Assembly (NCBI GenBank): GCA_958352855.1
Contig: CATWQE010000030.1
Span: 1-29,795, forward strand
Source: an uncultured Bacillota bacterium
GTDB lineage: Bacteria > Bacillota > Clostridia > Lachnospirales > Lachnospiraceae
Length of the DNA: 29,795 nucleotides
Reading direction: 5' to 3'
Positions 23,841 through 29,795 of this stretch are shown one piece after another. Under the pieces are notes generated by a model. The model was given only the letters and a program-made list of their open reading frames with translations, was not told where the DNA came from and made no database searches. Both the position numbers and the translations under genes were made by a program. The stretch's first letter is position 1, and every line of letters starts with the position of its first letter.

Positions 23841-23874
23841 GAAAATATGAGAATATAAGGGAAGGATTAAAACC

Positions 23875-24825
23875 ATGAAATTTATTAATACGCTTCGTGA
23901 AGGAGAAAGACTATCAGGAATTTATTTATGCAAGCATAAGCAGGCGGCAGTGACGAAAAACGGAAAACCTTATGAGAATGTTATCCTGCAGGATAAAACA
24001 GGTACTCTGGACGGAAAAATATGGGACCCCAATTCCCAGGGAATTGATGATTTTGACTCTCTGGATTATATTGACGTGGTCGGGGATGTGACCTGCTTCC
24101 AGGGAAGCCTTCAGGTAAGCATTAAGAGAGTGCGCAAGGCGTCTGAAGGAGAATATGAACCGGGTAATTACCTGCCGGTGAGCAGCAGAGAAATTGAGCC
24201 CATGTATCAGGAGCTTCTGGCATGTGTAGCTCAGGTGAAGAATCCTTATTTTCACAGACTGCTGGTGTCTTTTTTTGAAGAGGATGAAGCATTTATTAAG
24301 AGATTCAAGGGAAATTCTGCGGCAAAAACCGTTCATCATGGATTTATCGGAGGACTTCTGGAGCATACTTTAAGTGTAGTGCATCTGTGCCTCTATTACT
24401 GTAAGGCATATCCAATACTGAATCAGGATTTGCTGGTGACAGCAGCCATGCTCCATGATATTGGAAAAACAGTGGAACTGAGCCAGTTCCCTGTGAATGA
24501 TTACACAGATGACGGACAGCTTCTGGGACATATTATGATCGGGGCAGAAATGATTCATGATAAGGCCAGAGAAATTCCGGGATTTCCAAAGAAATTAGAA
24601 AGTGAATTGAAGCACTGCATTCTGGCGCACCATGGGGAGCTGGAATACGGTTCTCCCAAAAAACCGGCTCTTGCAGAAGCAGTGGCTTTGAATCTGGCGG
24701 ATAATACAGACGCTAAGATGGAGACTCTGACTGAGATTTTCCGCGCGGCAGGTGAGCAGAAAGACTGGCTGGGATTTAACCGTCTCTTTGAATCCAATCT
24801 GAGAAAAACAACCTGTGGAGAGTAA
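23875..24825 (+). CDS. YhaM-family 3'-5' exoribonuclease
   Basis: A 316-residue cytoplasmic nuclease. An N-terminal OB fold (about 10-90, VILQDKTGTLDGKIWD) precedes an HD phosphohydrolase domain with HHGFIGGLLEHTLSV (H154/H155), MLHDIGK (H194-D195) and a later HHGE. This is the domain order of Bacillus YhaM/CbfA, a manganese-dependent exonuclease on single-stranded RNA and DNA. AAGGA lies upstream of ATG 23875. It sits 34 bases after the HtrA-like gene and 6 bases before rlmD, so all three are probably co-transcribed. Confidence 0.92.
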   Translation: MKFINTLREGERLSGIYLCKHKQAAVTKNGKPYENVILQDKTGTLDGKIWDPNSQGIDDFDSLDYIDVVGDVTCFQGSLQVSIKRVRKASEGEYEPGNYLPVSSREIEPMYQELLACVAQVKNPYFHRLLVSFFEEDEAFIKRFKGNSAAKTVHHGFIGGLLEHTLSVVHLCLYYCKAYPILNQDLLVTAAMLHDIGKTVELSQFPVNDYTDDGQLLGHIMIGAEMIHDKAREIPGFPKKLESELKHCILAHHGELEYGSPKKPALAEAVALNLADNTDAKMETLTEIFRAAGEQKDWLGFNRLFESNLRKTTCGE

Positions 24826-24831
24826 GACAGT

Positions 24832-26193
24832 ATGGAATTTAAGAAAAATGACCTTGTAACAGTGAAAATTGAAGACATGGGACATGATGGGGAAGGCATT
24901 GGAAAAGCAGAGGGCTATACTCTGTTTGTCAAAGACGCGGTGATTGGCGATACAGTAGAGGCAAAAATCATGAAGGCAAAGAAAAATTACGGATATGCCA
25001 GGCTGATGCAGGTACTGGAGCCTTCCCCCTACCGGGTAGAGCCTAAATGCCCCTGTGCCAGAGCCTGCGGGGGATGCCAGCTTCAATTTTTATCTTATGA
25101 TAAGCAACTGGAATTTAAGAAAAATAAGGTGCAGGGGAATCTGGAGCGCATTGGGGGCTTTCGTAACCTGACCATTGACAAAGTGATTGGCATGGAAAAG
25201 CCATTTCGATACCGGAACAAAGCCCAGTACCCGGTTGGGAAAAATAAGGATGGGGAAATTATTACCGGCTTTTATGCAGGAAGAACCCATTCCATTATTC
25301 CAAACAGAGACTGTTATCTGGGAGCCCAGGTGAATCAGGAAATTCTCAATGAGGTTCTTGCTTATATGGAAGAAAATCATGTGGAACCCTATGAAGAAGA
25401 GAGCGGAAAAGGGCTTGTAAGGCATATTCTTATCCGAAATGGTTTCCGCACAGGAGAAATTATGGTGTGCCTGATTATCAATGGGAAATCTCTGCCAAAA
25501 GCTCACAGGCTGATAGAGCGTCTGTGTACTATCGAAGGGATGACCAGTATCAGCCTCAACGTGAATACAAAACGCAATAATGTGATTCTGGGTGAGGAAG
25601 TCCAGGTATTATGGGGACAGGCCTATATTTCTGATTATATTGGGGACATTAAATTTGAAATTTCTCCCCTTTCCTTTTATCAGGTAAATCCTGTTCAGAC
25701 AGAAAAACTCTATGGAACTGCTCTGGAGTATGCGGGGCTTACAGGAAAAGAAACAGTCTGGGATTTATACTGTGGAATCGGAACCATTTCTCTGTTTCTG
25801 GCGCAGAAGGCAAAACAGGTATATGGTGTGGAAATCGTGCCGCCTGCTATTGAGGATGCTAAGAAAAACGCCGAAATCAATGGTATTGAGAATGCCGAAT
25901 TTTATGTTGGAAAGGCAGAAGAAGTGCTGCCGGAGAAATATGAAAAAGAAGGTATTAAGGCAGATGTAATTGTGGTGGATCCGCCACGAAAAGGCTGCGA
26001 ACCTGTTGTACTGGAAACCATGCTGCAGATGAAACCAGAGCGGATTGTGTATGTAAGCTGTGATTCCGCAACACTGGCAAGGGACTTGAAGGTGCTATGC
26101 CAGGAGGCGTATCAGGTGGAGAAAGTAGCAGTTTGCGATATGTTTGGGAATTCGGTACATGTTGAAACAGTGGCAAAATTAACAAGAAAATAG
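24832..26193 (+). CDS. rlmD: 23S rRNA (uracil-C5)-methyltransferase RlmD-type
   Basis: This 453-residue enzyme makes m5U in 23S rRNA (U1939-type; RlmD/RlmCD activity cannot be separated by eye). The domain order is TRAM (1-65), an iron-sulfur region with C73, C79, C82 and C161, a central domain and a Rossmann methyltransferase. The methyltransferase has SAM motif DLYCGIGTI (311-319), DPPRKGC (383-389) and catalytic Cys410 in YVSCDSATLARD. The final ten codons and stop are part of a 53-bp sequence repeated after the rhuM gene. The gene is intact, but its natural terminator now lies 1.2 kb downstream. The start at 24832 is preceded by GGAGAG. Confidence 0.93.
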   Translation: MEFKKNDLVTVKIEDMGHDGEGIGKAEGYTLFVKDAVIGDTVEAKIMKAKKNYGYARLMQVLEPSPYRVEPKCPCARACGGCQLQFLSYDKQLEFKKNKVQGNLERIGGFRNLTIDKVIGMEKPFRYRNKAQYPVGKNKDGEIITGFYAGRTHSIIPNRDCYLGAQVNQEILNEVLAYMEENHVEPYEEESGKGLVRHILIRNGFRTGEIMVCLIINGKSLPKAHRLIERLCTIEGMTSISLNVNTKRNNVILGEEVQVLWGQAYISDYIGDIKFEISPLSFYQVNPVQTEKLYGTALEYAGLTGKETVWDLYCGIGTISLFLAQKAKQVYGVEIVPPAIEDAKKNAEINGIENAEFYVGKAEEVLPEKYEKEGIKADVIVVDPPRKGCEPVVLETMLQMKPERIVYVSCDSATLARDLKVLCQEAYQVEKVAVCDMFGNSVHVETVAKLTRK

Positions 26194-26213
26194 GAGAAAG
26201 GGCGGAACTTGAT
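26161..26213 (+). repeat. 53-bp direct repeat, left copy (rlmD end)
   Basis: It is identical over all 53 bases to 27319-27371. It covers the last 10 codons and stop of rlmD plus 20 bases downstream, ending inside the left arm and loop of what should be the rlmD terminator. Identity stops exactly where unique cassette sequence begins at 26214. Confidence 0.97.
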
Positions 26214-26270
26214 TCTATATTTCACAGGACAGTAGGGATGCTTACGGGAATTTAAAGGAGGAAATCCTGT

Positions 26271-27314
26271 TTGAAAAAGAAAAAAGAAGAAATAACCATC
26301 CGTTCCAGCGCAGCGGAATATTTAACTTATGTTGCTGCTGTTGGTGAGCAGCAGGATAGTATTGAAATGCGCTATGAGGATGAGAATATATGGTTGACAC
26401 AGAAGATGATGTCTATTTTGTATGATGTGGATGTTCGTACAATCAATGAACACATTAAAAAGATATATTCAGACTCTGAACTTGAGGAAGATGCAACTAT
26501 CCGGAAATTCCGGATAGTTCAAACCGAAGGTTCACGTCAGGTTGCGCGAGATACAAAGCATTATAATCTTCAGATGATTATCGCAGTGGGATTCAAAGTG
26601 AATAATGAGCGCGCTGTACAATTCCGTAAGTGGGCTAATGGAATCGTTAAGAATTATACGATTAGAGGCTGGGTCATGGATGATGAACGTTTGAAAAATG
26701 GTGGTTCGGTGCTTACAACTGAGTATTTTGACCGCCTGCTTGAACAGATTCGAGAAATCCGTCTGTCCGAGCGTAGATTTTATCAGAAGATAACGGATAT
26801 CTATGCGACAGCACTTGATTATGACCGCACAGCAAAAACAACGAAACAGTTTTTTGCCAAGGTTCAGAATAAAATGCATTATGCAGTACATGGACATACA
26901 GCAGCGGAACTGATTTATGAGCGTGCAGATGCAGAAAAGCCACATATGGGATTAACCACATGGGCAGCAGCACCAGACGGTAAAATTGTAAAAAGCGATG
27001 TGAGCATTGCCAAGAACTATCTATCAGAACAGGAAATGCGGTCATTGGAACGGATTGTATCAGCTTATCTGGATTTGGCAGAAGACCGTGCGGAGCGCCA
27101 TATTCCAATGACAATGGAGGACTGGTCAAATCGTCTTGATTTGTTCCTGATGGCAGATGATAGAGAAGTACTTCAGGATTCAGGCAAAATCACAGCAGAG
27201 ATTGCAAAGGCAAAAGCTGAAACTGAATTTGAAAAGTACCGTGTTGTTCAGGATAGATTGTTTATGTCTGACTTTGATAAGTATATGCTGGAATTAGAGG
27301 AAACTGTTCTATGA
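26271..27314 (+). CDS. rhuM: RhuM family protein
   Basis: This 347-residue protein matches the RhuM family, named from Salmonella pathogenicity island 3. The match rests on IWLTQKMMSILYDVDVRTINEHIKKIY split over a helix-turn-helix-like N-terminal region, RQVARDTKHYNLQMIIAVGFKVN, RAVQFRKWAN, FFAKVQNKMHYAVHGHTAAE and AEDRAERHIPMTMEDW. The N-terminal part resembles phage antirepressor or KilA/Bro-type DNA-binding modules. No enzymatic function is established. There is no signal peptide. The start is TTG at 26271 with AAAGGAGG 9 bases upstream. No own promoter is evident, so expression probably comes by read-through from rlmD. Such genes are sporadic and often sit in restriction-modification or phage contexts (recollection). 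Its stop lies 4 bases before the right repeat. Confidence 0.9.
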   Translation: MKKKKEEITIRSSAAEYLTYVAAVGEQQDSIEMRYEDENIWLTQKMMSILYDVDVRTINEHIKKIYSDSELEEDATIRKFRIVQTEGSRQVARDTKHYNLQMIIAVGFKVNNERAVQFRKWANGIVKNYTIRGWVMDDERLKNGGSVLTTEYFDRLLEQIREIRLSERRFYQKITDIYATALDYDRTAKTTKQFFAKVQNKMHYAVHGHTAAELIYERADAEKPHMGLTTWAAAPDGKIVKSDVSIAKNYLSEQEMRSLERIVSAYLDLAEDRAERHIPMTMEDWSNRLDLFLMADDREVLQDSGKITAEIAKAKAETEFEKYRVVQDRLFMSDFDKYMLELEETVL

Positions 27315-27318
27315 TAAG

Positions 27319-27351
27319 GTTGAAACAGTGGCAAAATTAACAAGAAAATAG
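27319..27351 (+). pseudogene. Duplicated 3' end of rlmD (10 codons plus stop)
   Basis: This is a remnant encoding VETVAKLTRK and TAG, identical to the end of the upstream rlmD, with no start codon or ribosome binding site. It is the coding part of the right 53-bp repeat. Confidence 0.92.
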
Positions 27352-27371
27352 GAGAAAGGGCGGAACTTGAT
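27319..27371 (+). repeat. 53-bp direct repeat, right copy
   Basis: A perfect copy of 26161-26213. It begins 4 bases after the rhuM stop and runs into the complete rlmD-type terminator, so this junction probably represents the original downstream flank. Confidence 0.97.
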
Positions 27372-27400
27372 GATTCATGGAATGGAGTTCCGCTATTTTT
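27360..27400 (+). terminator. Original rlmD terminator, now after rhuM
   Basis: GCGGAACT (27360-27367) pairs with AGTTCCGC (27386-27393). An inner ATTC/GAAT pairing strengthens it, and TATTTTT follows. The left arm belongs to the 53-bp repeat. At the left copy the same arm (26202-26209) has lost its partner, so rlmD there has no terminator. Confidence 0.85.
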
Positions 27401-27421
27401 GAATAGCAAGGGGGAAAAACT

Positions 27422-28600
27422 ATGTGCGCTGCGATACAAGAAACAGAAAAAAAGAAAGTTGTCATTGCCATTGATTCTTTTAAAGGAAGCTTGTCATCTA
27501 TAGAAGCCGGAAATGCGGCAGGAGAAGGGGTTTTAAAAGCCTGCCCATCTGCAGAGGTGAAGATTTGTCCGCTGGCAGATGGAGGAGAGGGAACTGTGGA
27601 GGCACTGGTAAATGGCATGGGTGGTGAAATGCAGTTTCTTACGGTAACAGGACCTTTGGGTGTGCCTGTAGAAAGTTCCTATGGAATGATAAAAGAATCG
27701 AGAACTGCTGTCATTGAAATGGCTTCGGCTGCGGGAATTACTCTGGTACCAAAGGAGCAGAGGAATCCTCTCCATACCACTACCTATGGAGTAGGAGAAA
27801 TGATTCGGGATGCGATCGGAAAAGGCTGCCGGAATTTTATCATTGGAATCGGCGGAAGCAGTACCAACGATGGAGGAATGGGAATGCTTCAGGCGCTTGG
27901 CTTTTCTTTCCGAAACAAAGCCGGGGAAGAGGCCGGATTTGGGGCTGCAGGGCTGAGAGATTTGGCAGTTATTTCCAGGGAAAATGTTGTAGCGGAATTA
28001 AATGAATGTAGTTTCCGCGTTGCCTGTGATGTGACAAATCCACTGTGCGGAAACCAGGGATGCAGCGCAATTTTCGGACCACAAAAAGGGGCAACACCTG
28101 AGATGACAGAAGATATGGACCAATGGCTTAAAAAATATGCTGCCCTGGCAAAAAAAGTGTTTCCAGAGGCAGATGCAACATATCCGGGAACAGGAGCAGC
28201 CGGTGGGCTGGGCTTTGCGTTTCTCACATTTACCAATGCAGTGCTGGAATCAGGGATTCAGATTGTTTTAGAGGAGACAAAACTGGAAGAGCAGATTCGG
28301 GATGCAGATTTGGTGATTACGGGAGAAGGACGTCTGGATGGTCAGACTGCCATGGGGAAAGCTCCGGTTGGAGTTGCAAAACTGGGTAAAAAGTATGGAA
28401 AAACGGTGGTTGCTTTTGCGGGAGGTGTAACCCGGGAGGCAGCAGCCTGCAATGAAGAAGGGATTGATGCGTTTTTCTCTATTTTGCCTGGAATATGCAC
28501 TTTGGAGGAGGCAATGGAAAAAGAAACTGCCAGAAGAAATATGTCAGACACAGTGGAGCAGGCTATGCGTCTGTTTTTGGCTGGAAGAAGAAAGAAGTAA
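27422..28600 (+). CDS. glxK: Glycerate 2-kinase
   Basis: A 392-residue glycerate kinase of the GlxK/GarK family, phosphorylating D-glycerate to 2-phosphoglycerate with ATP. Family marks are IAIDSFKGSLSS near the start, PLADGGEGTVEAL, IGIGGSSTNDGGMGML, TGAAGGLGFAF, ITGEGRLDGQTAMGKAP and VVAFAGGV. Length is normal. ATG 27422 has AAGGGGG 7 bases upstream. It begins 21 bases after the terminator at 27360-27400, with no room for a complete promoter after the T run. It may depend on read-through or on a promoter overlapping the terminator. It is followed by a second methyltransferase gene 18 bases on; no glyoxylate or glycerate pathway partner is adjacent. Confidence 0.94.
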   Translation: MCAAIQETEKKKVVIAIDSFKGSLSSIEAGNAAGEGVLKACPSAEVKICPLADGGEGTVEALVNGMGGEMQFLTVTGPLGVPVESSYGMIKESRTAVIEMASAAGITLVPKEQRNPLHTTTYGVGEMIRDAIGKGCRNFIIGIGGSSTNDGGMGMLQALGFSFRNKAGEEAGFGAAGLRDLAVISRENVVAELNECSFRVACDVTNPLCGNQGCSAIFGPQKGATPEMTEDMDQWLKKYAALAKKVFPEADATYPGTGAAGGLGFAFLTFTNAVLESGIQIVLEETKLEEQIRDADLVITGEGRLDGQTAMGKAPVGVAKLGKKYGKTVVAFAGGVTREAAACNEEGIDAFFSILPGICTLEEAMEKETARRNMSDTVEQAMRLFLAGRRKK

Positions 28601-28618
28601 CAGGACGGAGGAACAATG

Positions 28619-29795
28619 ATGGCATTACAGCAGAAGCGATGTGAACTGGAAGAACAGGGATGCGGTGGGTGCGACCTGCTGTCTCTTCCATATGAAAAAC
28701 AGCTTCAGAAGAAACAAAAGGAATTAAAGGCACTTTTAGGAAAATTCAGGAAACTTCAGCCTATTCTTGGCATGGAGGAACCATGGCATTATAGAAATAA
28801 AGTGATTTCTACATTTACATATCATGAGAGAAAACTGGACAGCGGAATCTATATTCAGGGAACCCACAAGGTGCTTCCGGTAAAAAACTGTCTGCTGCAT
28901 CAGCCTGCCTTGGATGAGGCTGTGGAGGCAGTGCGTCAGGCTGCCAGAGTGTGTAAATATAAGCCATATGATGAGGACCGGCATACAGGGCTTTTACGGC
29001 ATGTGCTGGCGCGGCACAGTCTGCTTACAGATGAAGTGATGGTGGTTTTGGTCACTGCTTCTCCTGTTCTTCCGGGAGCGAAAAATTTTGTAAGAGAAGT
29101 ACGCAGGCGTTGTCCCAAAATCTCCACGATTATACAGAACATAAATCCAAGAGCTACCAGCGCTGTGCTTGGATATCAGGAAAAGATTTTATGTGGGAAA
29201 GGTTATATTGAAGATGAACTATGTGGGGTGCGGTTTCAGATTGCAGCTTCCAGCTTTTATCAGGTGAATCCAAAGCAGACAGAGGTTTTGTACCAGACAG
29301 CAATTTCCGCTGCAAAGCTGGATGGAAGCCAGAGTGTTTTAGATGCTTACTGCGGTGTTGGAACCATTGGACTGACAGCAGCGGGAAAAGCAAGAAGTGT
29401 GCTGGGAGTGGAGTTAAATAAAAAAGCAGTTCAGTGTGCTATAGAAAATGCCAGAAAAAACGGGATCAAAAACGCCAGATTTTTATGTGAGGATGCTACA
29501 AAATTTATTCAGAAAATGGCAGATAGGGGAGAACATGTGGATGTGGTATTCATGGATCCTCCAAGAGCCGGAAGCACTCCGGAATTTCTGGATGCAGTAA
29601 GCCGCATGAAACCAGATTCCATAGTGTATATTTCCTGCAATCCAGAGACTTTGAAGAGAGATTTGGAGATTTTGGTAAAGAAGAACTGGAAGGTGGAGAT
29701 GATACAGGGAGTGGATTTATTTCCGGGAACGGTGCATGTGGAGACGGTTGTTCTTTTGTCCCAACAAAAACCAGATGACACGATAGAGATCGACT
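28619..29795 (+). CDS. Second RlmD/TrmA-family RNA methyltransferase, 3' end cut off
   Basis: An open frame of about 392 codons runs past the window end with no stop. It is the short form without a TRAM domain. It opens with a probable iron-sulfur motif C8-x6-C15-x2-C18 (CGGC), then has FYQVNP, SAM motif DAYCGVGTIG, MDPPRAG and the catalytic cysteine in VYISCNPETLKRD. It closes with VHVETVVLLSQQKPDD. It should make m5U in 23S rRNA or tRNA; the exact target is not decidable. GGAGG at 28607-28611 favours the ATG at 28619, 7 bases away, over the one at 28616. Related clostridial proteins carry a further C-terminal extension after this point (recollection), which would lie outside the window. Confidence 0.9.
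   Translation, partial: MALQQKRCELEEQGCGGCDLLSLPYEKQLQKKQKELKALLGKFRKLQPILGMEEPWHYRNKVISTFTYHERKLDSGIYIQGTHKVLPVKNCLLHQPALDEAVEAVRQAARVCKYKPYDEDRHTGLLRHVLARHSLLTDEVMVVLVTASPVLPGAKNFVREVRRRCPKISTIIQNINPRATSAVLGYQEKILCGKGYIEDELCGVRFQIAASSFYQVNPKQTEVLYQTAISAAKLDGSQSVLDAYCGVGTIGLTAAGKARSVLGVELNKKAVQCAIENARKNGIKNARFLCEDATKFIQKMADRGEHVDVVFMDPPRAGSTPEFLDAVSRMKPDSIVYISCNPETLKRDLEILVKKNWKVEMIQGVDLFPGTVHVETVVLLSQQKPDDTIEID

Larger units (their letters stand above)
26161..27371 (+). mobile_element. Candidate rhuM cassette flanked by 53-bp repeats
   Basis: The repeat unit is 1158 bp: 1105 bp of unique sequence (26214-27318) plus one 53-bp repeat. Its only gene is rhuM. There is no integrase, transposase or terminal inverted repeat. 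One repeat completes rlmD and the other carries the intact terminator, as if an element entered at the 3' end of rlmD and regenerated the gene, in the manner of island integration at conserved gene ends. It could instead be a homologous-recombination scar or a relic of a larger island. Mobility itself is inference. Confidence 0.65.

Noticed and set aside
26214..26270. Own promoter for rhuM
   Set aside because: TATATT at 26216-26221 resembles a -10, but the position 17 bp upstream has no -35 and no extended -10 is present.
26224..26270. ACAGGA/TCCTGT inverted repeat around the rhuM ribosome binding site
   Set aside because: Only 6 bp with a 35-base loop; too weak to claim a regulatory hairpin or an element end.
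1..29795. CRISPR arrays, insertion sequences, prophage or conjugation genes
   Set aside because: No regularly spaced repeats, transposase, integrase or relaxase sequences were found anywhere in the window.

Overview
The window looks like the chromosome of a strictly anaerobic, low-to-mid GC Firmicute, most likely a Lachnospiraceae gut bacterium (Blautia-like; this placement is inference from gene content and sequence style). Supporting signs are a class III anaerobic ribonucleotide reductase, a stand-alone rubredoxin, a B12-dependent-type radical SAM protein, strong AGGAGG ribosome binding sites, TTG starts, a PdaB-like deacetylase, MutS2 and YhaM.

Layout. 1-366: four tRNA genes (His partial, Gln, Lys, Leu), with an intrinsic terminator inside the array and a long convergent terminator after it. 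425-1624 (minus): a DUF3783 gene and a PdaB-like polysaccharide deacetylase. 1772-7857 (plus): a large SARP/BTAD-AAA-TPR regulator, then hutH (histidine ammonia-lyase) and a YuiF-type histidine/Na+:H+ antiporter-family permease. This is a compact histidine-to-urocanate module with no later Hut enzymes in view. 8035-11586: rubredoxin, dapF, and nrdD behind a promoter carrying an NrdR box. 11696-12988: a CPA2-type cation:proton antiporter. 13069-17847: a tightly packed, probably co-transcribed run of radical SAM protein, endonuclease III (nth), a DnaQ-like exonuclease, a 34-residue membrane peptide, a HypE-like AIR synthase family protein and trmL. 17869-22384 (minus): mutS2, response regulator, sensor kinase. 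22557-29795 (plus): an HtrA-like protein that has lost catalytic residues, a YhaM-type exoribonuclease, rlmD, a rhuM cassette, a glycerate 2-kinase and a second RlmD/TrmA-family methyltransferase that runs off the end.

Most notable signals. (1) A rhuM gene sits between two perfect 53-bp direct repeats. Each repeat holds the last ten codons and stop of rlmD plus the left arm of its terminator. The gene has therefore been inserted between the rlmD coding end and its terminator, rebuilding rlmD and re-using the terminator, with no recombinase in the cassette. (2) The hutH promoter has three helically phased GAC-containing repeats ending exactly 8 bp before a -10 box. This is the geometry described for SARP activator sites, and a SARP-like gene lies immediately upstream. 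(3) The HtrA-like protein lacks the catalytic His and Asp.
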